The notes under the pieces were generated by a model. That model searched no databases. It had not been told where the DNA came from and saw only the letters and a list, made by a program, of their open reading frames with translations. A program made the translations under genes and the position numbers. 13,923 bases of DNA from Pirellulales bacterium (GTDB taxonomy: Bacteria > Planctomycetota > Planctomycetia > Pirellulales > Thermoguttaceae), in contig JAUWHT010000209.1 in assembly GCA_030605745.1 (NCBI GenBank), forward strand, positions 1 through 13,923. The letters are read 5' to 3'. This document shows, in pieces, positions 1 through 6,565 of the stretch (position 1 is its first letter; each line of letters opens with the position of its first letter).

Positions 1-15
1 TGTAGTAAGCTGCAT
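1..15 (-). CDS. 5' end of next gene in the operon (partial)
   Basis: On the minus strand an ATG at 15-13 is preceded by AAGGAGG with a 7-base spacer, a strong ribosome binding site. Only five codons (M-Q-L-T-T) lie inside the window, so the product cannot be identified. Its place 122 bases after hypA and in the same direction makes it a likely further operon member, for instance another hydrogenase accessory gene, but this is inference from position only. Confidence 0.45.
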
Positions 16-137
16 GGGTCGGCCTCCTTGCCTGCGGGAATGTTTTGTGACGGTTGAATCACATGCTATCCCAAATTGGCCTGGAGGCCGATACCATTTC
101 AGCTACATTTCGAGCCCGAAAATGTGCAAAACTTGAA

Positions 138-491
138 CTAAACGGCATCTTCTAATTCGATGCTTTGCAGCAGCAGGTCGCGGCCGCCTTCGATGGATAT
201 TTGGCGGCTTTCGCACTCGGGACATTGGACCACAAGCTGGTCGATTTCCACCTGGGCGTGGCAAGCGTGGCAGCGGCAGGTGGCTTTGGGTTCGGTGATG
301 TGGACCTGGGCCCCTTCCAACGATGTGCCGCGAGAAAGCAACTCGAAGGCAAAGCGGATCGAATCGCAGCTTACACCTGAGAGCTGTCCGATGACTAGCT
401 CCAAAGTAACCACGCGTCCGGTCTGCCCGGATTGTTCCACCTGCTGGTCGACCTGTTCGATCAGTGCCTCGACGATGGACAGTTCGTGCAT
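138..491 (-). CDS. hypA: Hydrogenase nickel incorporation protein HypA
   Basis: HypA is a cytoplasmic nickel metallochaperone that works with HypB to deliver Ni(II) to the precursor of the [NiFe] hydrogenase large subunit. The 117-residue product has the normal family length. It starts MHELSI, in which Met1/His2 form the N-terminal nickel site, and carries the zinc-finger pairs C74-x2-C77 and C90-x2-C93 (an additional Cys at 72). The stop is TAG at 140-138. The gene overlaps the end of the upstream maturation protease gene by 31 bases, so the two are translated from one message and probably coupled. The likely client is MvhA, encoded 0.6 kb upstream. Identification is firm. Confidence 0.96.
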   Translation of the reverse strand: MHELSIVEALIEQVDQQVEQSGQTGRVVTLELVIGQLSGVSCDSIRFAFELLSRGTSLEGAQVHITEPKATCRCHACHAQVEIDQLVVQCPECESRQISIEGGRDLLLQSIELEDAV

Positions 492-985
492 TTTGGTGGC
501 GAATGGCCGCCGTGCCGGCGGCCGCTAAACGAGTCGATCGCTTGGAGCACGTCTTGGACGGCGCGTGGTACGGCGGCCTGTACGGCGGGTGTGCATTGCT
601 CGGAGAAGTTCAGTATATCCTCCGCTTCGACGGCCACAAGCTGGATGTGCTCGTTTGCCGGCAGGTGCACTCCGGCCCGGCGGCCGAATTCCAGCGCCGT
701 GGGCAGGTTGGCGTCATGGGCCGAGGCGCTTCGCTGGGTGGGCACGGCGTCGGGCGTGAGGTGGTGGATGGTGCCCGGCTCGGCGCCGGTGCAGATGGCG
801 TCGATGATGACCGCCCGATCGTAGCCGACCAGGCGTTCCATCAGCCTTAAGCCGCCCCAGTAGTCCTCGGAGACTTCCACGTCGGGCCGGTCGGCCAGCA
901 GTGGCTTCAACTCGGCCGCCACGCGCAGGCCTACGCTATCGTCGGAAACCAGCGGATTACCGAGTCCGAGAATTAGGGTTTTCAT
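461..985 (-). CDS. [NiFe] hydrogenase maturation endopeptidase (HybD/HyaD/FrcD type)
   Basis: This protease cleaves the C-terminal extension from the hydrogenase large subunit after nickel insertion. The 174-residue product has the family's opening (LGLGNPLVSDD-SVG, residues 6-19) and three candidate nickel-sensing ligands at Asp16, Asp62 (in VIIDA) and His90 (in AHD), close to the E16/D62/H93 triad of E. coli HybD. The fold core ends near residue 155. The last ~20 residues are rich in Gly, Pro, Cys and His and lie largely in the stretch that overlaps hypA in another frame, so they may be a non-conserved tail. The ribosome binding site is weak. The substrate is presumably MvhA, whose gene lies 130 bases upstream. 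Confidence 0.93.
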   Translation of the reverse strand: MKTLILGLGNPLVSDDSVGLRVAAELKPLLADRPDVEVSEDYWGGLRLMERLVGYDRAVIIDAICTGAEPGTIHHLTPDAVPTQRSASAHDANLPTALEFGRRAGVHLPANEHIQLVAVEAEDILNFSEQCTPAVQAAVPRAVQDVLQAIDSFSGRRHGGHSPPKCTNCPSSRH

Positions 986-1027
986 GGGGATGCTACTACT
1001 ACAATGCTAACCCGACCTCAACGAGCA

Positions 1028-1098
1028 CACCACGGAGTCACGGAGGACACGGAGAAGTACAAGAAAGATAGCTCCGTGTTCTCCGTGCCTCCGTGGTG
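1028..1098. repeat. CACGGAG-type inverted repeat between mvhA and the protease gene
   Basis: Two 27-base arms at 1028-1054 and 1072-1098 are reverse complements with two mismatches and enclose a 17-base loop. Each arm is itself made of CACGGAG units spaced about 8 bases apart. Flanking sequence on both sides (TACTACTACAA at 992-1002 and TTGTAGTACTAC at 1106-1117) also pairs roughly, so the message could fold a long hairpin. There is no T-run, so it is not a classical intrinsic terminator. It may stabilise or separate mvhA message from the downstream genes. Confidence 0.85.
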
Positions 1099-1115
1099 AA
1101 CATAGCGTTGTAGTA

Positions 1116-2582
1116 CTACGCGACGTATTGCGAGAGCCGCTGAAGGACTTCACCTTGTTTGTTGCGGATACGCACTTCCAGGGGCATCTGGCCGACCAGG
1201 CTGTGCGTGGCGCAGCCGAAGCAGGGGTCGTACGCTCGGAATGCCATCTCGACCATGTTTAGCAGGCCCTCGGTGACCTTGCCGTTCTTGATGAGCCCTT
1301 GGGCGGCTTTCTTAACCGACATGCAGATCGGCGCGTTGTTGTTTGTGGTGCCCACGATCAGGTTGACCTTGGTGAGGATGCCCCGCTCGTCGGTCGCATA
1401 GTGGTGCGTGAGCGTGCCGCGTGGGGCCTCGACGCATCCGATTCCCTCGGTCGGAGTTTCAGTTGGCAGTGCCCGGTACTCGTCGCTGGTGATCTCCGGA
1501 TCGGTGGCCAGCTCGACCCAGCGCTCGGCGGAGTAGAGCAACTCGACGAGCCGTGCCCAGTTGGTGGCCAACGTGTGATCGACCGGCTTTCCGCCCAGGG
1601 TTTCGTAGAACTTTTCATATTCGGCCTGTGCCAGCGGTGTGGCCATGCCGTCGGCTGCGTTTAAGCGCGAGAGCGGCGTGCACTTGTACACGCCCGACTC
1701 CTCGCCGTCGACAAAACCCTTCCAGCCGATCTTCTTCAGGTACGGAAACTTCAGGTACGACCACGGCTCGACCCGTTCGGCGATGTACTCGCGGTAATCA
1801 GTGCAGTCGTACTTGGCATGTTCTTTTCCGTCGGGTCCGGTCACGCGGACCTTGCCTTCGTAGAAGTTCACCAGGTTGTTTTCATCGACCAGGCCCATGT
1901 TGTAGGTCCGATGGGTGTACACACCGCCGGTAATCAGGTCGACAAAGGCGCTGTTCTTCAGCACGATGTCATTGAACAGTTGCAGCGAGAACTTTGCGAA
2001 CTCGATAGCGTCGCGGCCGAGTTGTTCGATTTCCTGGCGTTGTTCTTCGTTGATCCCTCGGCTGACCCCGCCGGGCAGGCCCCAGTTGGGATGCACCGCT
2101 CGGCCGCCGATCAGCTTGATCATGGCGTGCCCGTCGCGACGCATCTTCAGCACCTTCCCGCCGATCTCCATGCCCACCTTGGCAATGATGCCCAGGATGT
2201 TCCGCTCGGCGGGCGGGGCGTCGGGGCCGACCACGAAGTCGGGCCCGGCCAGGGCGTAAAAGTGTGTGGTGTGATCGGTGACAAAAAAGATGTTGTAGAA
2301 CATCTCGCGGAGCTTCTTGCCTGCCGGCGGCGTGTCCACGTGGAACAGGGCGTCCAGGGCCTTGGCGGAACAGATGTGGTGTGCCTCCGGGCAGACGCCG
2401 CAGATGCGGCTGGTCAGGTTGGGCATGTCCTCGGCCGGCCGGCCTACGCAAAACTTCTCGAAGCCGCGAAGCTCAGGAATCTGCAAGTAGGCATTGGCCA
2501 CGTTACCATCCTCGTCGAGGAAGATGTCGATCTTGCCGTGGCCTTCCAGTCGGGTGATAGGGTCTATGGAGATGCGTTTCAT
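1116..2582 (-). CDS. mvhA: [NiFe] hydrogenase large subunit, MvhA-like (group 3c)
   Basis: Catalytic subunit that binds the Ni-Fe(CN)2CO centre and splits or forms H2. In the 488-residue product the N-terminal ligand pair is C61 and C64 in RICGVCPEAHH, and the C-terminal pair is C454 and C457 in DPCFGCATH. The last 28 residues after His460 form the extension normally removed by the maturation protease. Other large-subunit motifs are present, such as DPITRLEGH near the N terminus. Linkage to mvhG, mvhD and hdrA supports the F420-non-reducing hydrogenase (MvhADG) type rather than an uptake hydrogenase. There is no transmembrane anchor, so it should be cytoplasmic. Translation starts at the ATG at 2582 with GGAG nine bases upstream; the TAG stop falls next to the inverted repeat at 1028-1098. 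Confidence 0.96.
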   Translation of the reverse strand: MKRISIDPITRLEGHGKIDIFLDEDGNVANAYLQIPELRGFEKFCVGRPAEDMPNLTSRICGVCPEAHHICSAKALDALFHVDTPPAGKKLREMFYNIFFVTDHTTHFYALAGPDFVVGPDAPPAERNILGIIAKVGMEIGGKVLKMRRDGHAMIKLIGGRAVHPNWGLPGGVSRGINEEQRQEIEQLGRDAIEFAKFSLQLFNDIVLKNSAFVDLITGGVYTHRTYNMGLVDENNLVNFYEGKVRVTGPDGKEHAKYDCTDYREYIAERVEPWSYLKFPYLKKIGWKGFVDGEESGVYKCTPLSRLNAADGMATPLAQAEYEKFYETLGGKPVDHTLATNWARLVELLYSAERWVELATDPEITSDEYRALPTETPTEGIGCVEAPRGTLTHHYATDERGILTKVNLIVGTTNNNAPICMSVKKAAQGLIKNGKVTEGLLNMVEMAFRAYDPCFGCATHSLVGQMPLEVRIRNKQGEVLQRLSQYVA

Positions 2583-2596
2583 GGTTTGATTCTCCG

Positions 2597-2614
2597 CGCC
2601 GCGTAGACGCGGCG
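2597..2614. repeat. Small perfect hairpin with GGCGGTTAAAC tail
   Basis: CGCCGCG (2597-2603) pairs with CGCGGCG (2608-2614) around a TAGA loop, followed by GTTAAAC. It lies 15 bases upstream of the mvhA start codon, so it overlaps or adjoins the ribosome binding site region. A second hairpin with a related tail (GTTTAGCCG, opposite strand) occurs at 13447-13471, so the two may belong to one dispersed family. Confidence 0.6.
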
Positions 2615-2644
2615 GTTAAACTTGCTTAGTAACCGTTCACGGGG

Positions 2645-2747
2645 CTAGGGATTTAGGCTATTAGGGGTTTAGGCTGTTAGGCTGTTAGGGGCGTGAACTC
2701 GACATCCCTAACAGCCTAATCCCCTAATAGCCTAATAGCCTAACCTC
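2645..2747. repeat. TTAGGCT-type inverted repeat pair between mvhG and mvhA
   Basis: The left block (2645-2691) consists of TTAGGCTG/TTAGGGG-like units of about 8 bases. The right block (about 2704-2747) is the reverse complement of the same units, such as CCTAATAG and CCTAACCT. The blocks can pair over more than 40 bases with small imperfections around a short loop near 2692-2703. The TAG stop of mvhG (2750-2748) sits at the very edge. This fills most of the 165-base gap between the two hydrogenase genes. Confidence 0.85.
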
Positions 2748-3725
2748 CTAAACGGTTTGTTTTTTGCGGCGCAATAGGCTCTTGGCCAGGCTGAAGCGGT
2801 AGAAGGTGCCGATCGGGTCGGGGATGCCGTCCTTGATAATTTGGTCGATTTCCTCGGGGTCTTCCGAATCAATTACCGAGGCCAGCGCGCTTATGAGCCG
2901 GGCGCCGAAGTCCTGCACGCCTTCGTTGGCTCCTTGGCAGCCGATACAAGGCGAGTTGACCTCTGGGCAAAGCGCCCCACAGCCGGCTCGGGTGGCGATG
3001 CCGCAGCAGAGCAGCCCTTGCTCCAGCAGGCAGGTATCCGGGTCTGGCTTAATCTCCCAAGTTCGGTAAAATTTTTTGATTTTCTTTTCGGTCCGTATTC
3101 GCTTACACTCGTCGCATACGGTGCTGTGCGCCCCGATCACCGAGCCGGGGTCCGGCAACTTGCCTTCCAGGATCGCGGTCACCGCGGCCCAAATATTATC
3201 GCCCTCGGGCGGACAGCCGGGCAGGTAGTAATCCACCTCGACCGTCTGGTCCAGGGTTTTTACGGTGTCGTAGAAGACCGGCAGGTAGAGCGTACCCTCG
3301 GGCATTTCGGTTTCGTGTTGGGGTCGCAGATCGTCGGGGTTTTCCGGGAAGGTTGCCGAATTCTCCTTGTACACCGTGTCGAATATCTCCTTTCGGTTGC
3401 TCAAGTTGGCCAGGCCCGGGATGCCGCCCTCCTGCGAGCACGAGCCGAAGGCGATCAGCACTTTCGATTTCTTGCGTAGCAGGCGTGCCATGTATTCCTG
3501 TTCGCTGGTGCGGATGGCCCCGTTGAACAGGCAGACGTCTATCTCGCCGTCGGCCAGTTTTTCCACGTCACGGGTCTTGCCGTCGGTGGCACAGGGCCAG
3601 AAGACGATATCGAAGGCGGCGGCGATGTCGAGAATCTTGGCATCGACTTGCAGCACGGCAATTTCGCATCCGCCACACGAGGCGGCCCAGTAGAACGCCA
3701 TCTTACCCTTGGGTTTTTCGCTCAT
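2748..3725 (-). CDS. mvhG: [NiFe] hydrogenase small subunit, MvhG-like
   Basis: Electron-transfer subunit that carries electrons from the Ni-Fe site of MvhA through Fe-S clusters. The 325-residue product lacks a twin-arginine signal, which fits a cytoplasmic group 3 enzyme. Proximal-cluster ligands are C17 and C20 (SCGGC), C96 (FGSC) and C171 (LPGCPP). The C-terminal half supplies further ligands at C204, C207, C232, C240, C241, C249, C253, C260 and C263, enough for the two additional [4Fe-4S] clusters usual in MvhG. The ATG at 3725 overlaps the mvhD stop in an ATGA arrangement, indicating translational coupling. The stop codon lies at the edge of the 2645-2747 repeat. Confidence 0.95.
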   Translation of the reverse strand: MSEKPKGKMAFYWAASCGGCEIAVLQVDAKILDIAAAFDIVFWPCATDGKTRDVEKLADGEIDVCLFNGAIRTSEQEYMARLLRKKSKVLIAFGSCSQEGGIPGLANLSNRKEIFDTVYKENSATFPENPDDLRPQHETEMPEGTLYLPVFYDTVKTLDQTVEVDYYLPGCPPEGDNIWAAVTAILEGKLPDPGSVIGAHSTVCDECKRIRTEKKIKKFYRTWEIKPDPDTCLLEQGLLCCGIATRAGCGALCPEVNSPCIGCQGANEGVQDFGARLISALASVIDSEDPEEIDQIIKDGIPDPIGTFYRFSLAKSLLRRKKQTV

Positions 3726-4219
3726 GGTTGGACCTCCATTGCCTCTTCGTGTTCCTTGACGATGCTTTCGAGTGCTTCGAGCCGCTCGCCGTTCTCTTCC
3801 CAGTTATCGGCCCAGCGGAGCGGGCCTAGCTTGCGGACGTCTTCGGACAGCTTGTCAATGGCGTCGGCCAGTATCTGTCCTTCGGCGGCCGAGGCCCAGA
3901 CCAGCCGGATCCGCTCGGGCTCGATGCCCATTTGCGGCAGTATGTACTTGAGCATCGCGTGGCGCCGTATGGTCTTGTAGTTCTGGTTCTGGTAGTGGCA
4001 GTCGCCCGGATGACACCCGGCAATCAGCACCGCGTCGGCCCCCAGCGAAAAGGCCTTCAGCACGAAGGTGGGATCGACCCGCCCGCTGCACATCACGCGG
4101 ATGATTCGCACGTTCGGCGCATGTTTCATCCGGGCCGTACCGGCCAGGTCGGACGCCGTGTAACTGCACCAGTTACACATAAACCCGACGATTTTCGGTT
4201 CGAAGGTTTCGTCGCTCAT
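3722..4219 (-). CDS. mvhD: MvhD-like [2Fe-2S] subunit linking hydrogenase to HdrA
   Basis: MvhD bridges the hydrogenase to HdrA and passes electrons to the HdrA flavin. The product is 165 residues from the ATG at 4219, chosen because GGAG lies five bases upstream and the family begins close to this point. A longer in-frame start at 4315 would add 32 residues encoded by an intergenic inverted repeat and is rejected. Conserved cysteines are C15 and C18 (MCNWCSY), C44 (MCSGR), C69 and C74 (AGCHPGDCHY), the typical [2Fe-2S] binding pattern. The acidic C-terminal tail is helical in appearance. The gene sits between hdrA and mvhG, as expected for an Hdr-Mvh module, and overlaps mvhG by four bases. 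Confidence 0.95.
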   Translation of the reverse strand: MSDETFEPKIVGFMCNWCSYTASDLAGTARMKHAPNVRIIRVMCSGRVDPTFVLKAFSLGADAVLIAGCHPGDCHYQNQNYKTIRRHAMLKYILPQMGIEPERIRLVWASAAEGQILADAIDKLSEDVRKLGPLRWADNWEENGERLEALESIVKEHEEAMEVQP

Positions 4220-4268
4220 GGTTTCTCCGATTGGTTTGGACCCGCGCAGAAACAAACTATACAAATTG

Positions 4269-4344
4269 GTGGCACGCCCTGAGGGACGAAGGGCGTGGCA
4301 AGGCACCCCAAACACGCCCTTCGCTGCGCTCAGGGACGTGCCAC
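4269..4344. repeat. Inverted repeat between hdrA and mvhD
   Basis: Arms at 4269-4297 and 4313-4344 are imperfect reverse complements, beginning GTGGCACG and ending CGTGCCAC, with GGGCGTG and CACGCCC at the inner ends. The right arm ends one base before the hdrA stop codon. It fills most of the 126-base gap. There is no T-run, so this looks like a dispersed hairpin element rather than a standard terminator. Confidence 0.8.
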
Positions 4345-4345
4345 T

Positions 4346-6364
4346 CTAAACGGCCAGCAAATCCGGCATCGCGTCGAACAACATGCCCTCGATCTCGGCG
4401 AATATCTGGTCGTTGGTGAAGTGTACTCCGGTGATCACGCCGGCCGGACAGGCGGCCACGCAGGTGCCGCAGCCCTTGCACAACTCGGGAATCACCCGGC
4501 TGACTTCCTTCTCTTCGTCATATTCGATCGCATCATACGGACAGAGATTATTGCAGATTCGGCAGCCCGAGCAGTTGTCCTCGTCGATCACCGCGGTGTT
4601 GGGCTCCAGCTCGAAGGTTCCGCGATCGATCAGGGCCAGTGCCTTGGCCGCTGCGGCGTCGGCCTGGGCCACGGTGTCGGGGATGTCCTTGACCCCCTGG
4701 CAGACCCCGGCCAGGAACACACCGTCGTTGGCCGTGTTGACCGGCGCCAGCTTGGGGTGCTTCTCCAAGAAGAATCCCTCGGTCGAGCAGGACATGCCGA
4801 ACATCCGCCGCACATCGTCGGTGTCCGGCTGCGGCTCCAGCCCCACGGCCAGGATCACCATGTCTACGTCGAAGTTGCGCACCTTGCCCAGCAGTGTATC
4901 GTCGACTTGGATCGTCATTCTATTGGACTGTTCGCCGTTTTCCGGCGGCACCAAGCTAATGTCGCCCACTTTGCCGCGTATGAAGTGTACGCCCTCGTCC
5001 TGCACGCGGTTGTAGAACTCCTCAAAACCCTTGCCGGACGTGCGCATGTCGATATAGCAGTTGTATATTTCCGCGTCGGTCTTCTCCTTGACCAGGTGCG
5101 CCAGCTTCAGCGAGTACATGCAGCAGACCCGCGAGCAGTACGTATGGTAGTTCTTGTCGCGGCTGCCCACGCAATGGACGATGACCACCCTCTTGGGCAC
5201 CGAACCGTCTCGGAGCACCAGTTTCCCGCCGGTGGGCCCGGCCGCGTTGACCAGTCGCTCGACCTCAAGGCTGGTATAGACGTTCGGCAGCCGGCCGTAT
5301 CCGTAGTAGGGCATCACCGAGGGATCGAACGCCTTAAAGCCGGTGGCCACGATGATGGCTCCCACCTCGAACTCCTCGATCGTGTCTTCCTGGTCTAACA
5401 GCACGGCCCCGCGCTCGCCGCAGGCCTCCACGCAGTTCTGCTTGCACTTGCCCTTGGAAAGTTGCAGACAAGTTTCCGGGTCGATGATCGGCACGGGCGG
5501 CACGGCCTGGGGGAACGGCATGTAGACCGGCTTTCGCAGGCCCAGGCCCTGGTCATACTCGTTGGGGAACTTGGGTTTGGTGAACACGCACTGGTCAATG
5601 CATGCCATGCAGCCGACGCATTTCTCCTCGCTAATATAACGTGCCTTGCGGCGGACCTTCACCTTGTAATTGCCCACCGCCCCCTCGACCGACTCGATCT
5701 CGGAGTAAGTCAGCAGCCGGATGTTCCGCTCGTCTTTCACCGCGGTCATCTTGGGCGTGAGGATACAGGCGGCGCAGTCGAGGGTAGGAAAAGTTTTGTC
5801 GAACATCGACATGTGTCCACCGATGCTCGGCTCACGCTCGACCAGGATCACCTCCTTACCGGCCTCGGCCAAGGTGAGCGACGCCTGGATGCCGGCGATC
5901 CCTCCGCCGACGACCAGCACTCGCGGAGTGACGTCAACCGACCTTCGTTCGAGCGGTTCGTGTTTACTCACACGGCGGACCGCGGCCGCCACGTGCGCCT
6001 TGGCCTTCGCCAGGGCATCAACCGGGTCGTCGGTGACCCATGCCACCTGCTCGCGGATATTGGCCATTTGCACCAGGAACGGGTTCAGCCCGGCGTCCTC
6101 GGCCACCCGGCGGAAGGTGGCCTCGTGCAACAGCGGCGAACAGGCGGCCACCACGATCCGGTTGAGCTTCTTATCGACGATGTCCTGCTTGATCAGTTCC
6201 TGGCCCGGGTCGGAGCACATGTACTTGTAGTCCCGGGCAAGCGCGACCTGCGGCAGTCCCCTGGCGAACTCCGCCAGTGCCTCAACGTCGATCACCGCGG
6301 AGATATTCGTGCCGCAATGGCAGACATACACGCCGATCCGGGTTTCATCTTTCGGTGCGATCAT
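4346..6364 (-). CDS. hdrA: Heterodisulfide reductase subunit A-like flavoprotein (HdrA)
   Basis: HdrA is the FAD-containing, electron-bifurcating core of Hdr-Mvh complexes. The product is 672 residues from the ATG at 6364, which has GGGAG seven bases upstream. An in-frame upstream start at 6571 is rejected because the extra 69 codons only translate hairpin repeats. Visible features are VCHCGTN (C15, C17), the FAD dinucleotide motif VVGGGIAG (residues 151-158), C197/C200 in the HdrA signature, and a first ferredoxin-like cluster (C249, C252, C255, C259). Further cysteines are at 299, 307, 311, 315, 398, 410, 414 and 415. Two C-terminal [4Fe-4S] motifs follow at C598-C601-C604-C608 and C629-C632-C635-C639. 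Its size resembles methanogen HdrA. Next to mvhD, it should accept electrons from the hydrogenase and split them between ferredoxin and an Hdr-like or quinone-linked partner. Confidence 0.94.
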   Translation of the reverse strand: MIAPKDETRIGVYVCHCGTNISAVIDVEALAEFARGLPQVALARDYKYMCSDPGQELIKQDIVDKKLNRIVVAACSPLLHEATFRRVAEDAGLNPFLVQMANIREQVAWVTDDPVDALAKAKAHVAAAVRRVSKHEPLERRSVDVTPRVLVVGGGIAGIQASLTLAEAGKEVILVEREPSIGGHMSMFDKTFPTLDCAACILTPKMTAVKDERNIRLLTYSEIESVEGAVGNYKVKVRRKARYISEEKCVGCMACIDQCVFTKPKFPNEYDQGLGLRKPVYMPFPQAVPPVPIIDPETCLQLSKGKCKQNCVEACGERGAVLLDQEDTIEEFEVGAIIVATGFKAFDPSVMPYYGYGRLPNVYTSLEVERLVNAAGPTGGKLVLRDGSVPKRVVIVHCVGSRDKNYHTYCSRVCCMYSLKLAHLVKEKTDAEIYNCYIDMRTSGKGFEEFYNRVQDEGVHFIRGKVGDISLVPPENGEQSNRMTIQVDDTLLGKVRNFDVDMVILAVGLEPQPDTDDVRRMFGMSCSTEGFFLEKHPKLAPVNTANDGVFLAGVCQGVKDIPDTVAQADAAAAKALALIDRGTFELEPNTAVIDEDNCSGCRICNNLCPYDAIEYDEEKEVSRVIPELCKGCGTCVAACPAGVITGVHFTNDQIFAEIEGMLFDAMPDLLAV

Positions 6365-6388
6365 GGTTTTACTCCCAAACCTCGTCCA

Positions 6389-6565
6389 TAAAGCCGCGAC
6401 CGGTGGTCGCGCCACCATAAAGCCGCGACCGGCGGTCACGGTTATTCGAGTTGTTGATTCGCCGCTACGTAATCCGCGACCACCGGTCGCGGCTTTATAA
6501 CTGTGGGCGCGACCACCGGTCGCGGCTTTGTGACTATAACCGCGACCACCGGTCGCGGCTTTATG
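6389..6565. repeat. Cluster of five CGCGACC/GGTCGCG hairpin repeats
   Basis: Five copies of a 17-base hairpin (7-base arms CGCGACC and GGTCGCG, 3-base loop) lie at 6395-6411, 6424-6440 (one arm imperfect), 6475-6491, 6508-6524 and 6541-6557. Each is flanked by an AAAGCC or GGCTTT(AT) tail. The first two have the tail on the left and the last three on the right, so the cluster is organised head-to-head. It fills most of the 196-base gap between hdrA and the upstream membrane protein gene. The tail of the last copy supplies the TAA stop of that gene. Further copies occur at 10532-10575 and 10797-10813. Confidence 0.9.

Noticed and set aside
1028..1098. Intrinsic terminator after mvhA
   Set aside because: The hairpin is long but lacks a following T-run on either strand, and maturation genes continue in the same direction.
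4220..4315. 32-codon N-terminal extension of mvhD
   Set aside because: It is encoded by the 4269-4344 inverted repeat, and the ATG at 4219 has a proper ribosome binding site.
6389..6565. Possible CRISPR array
   Set aside because: Repeat units occur in both orientations with irregular spacing and short spacers, and no cas gene is nearby.
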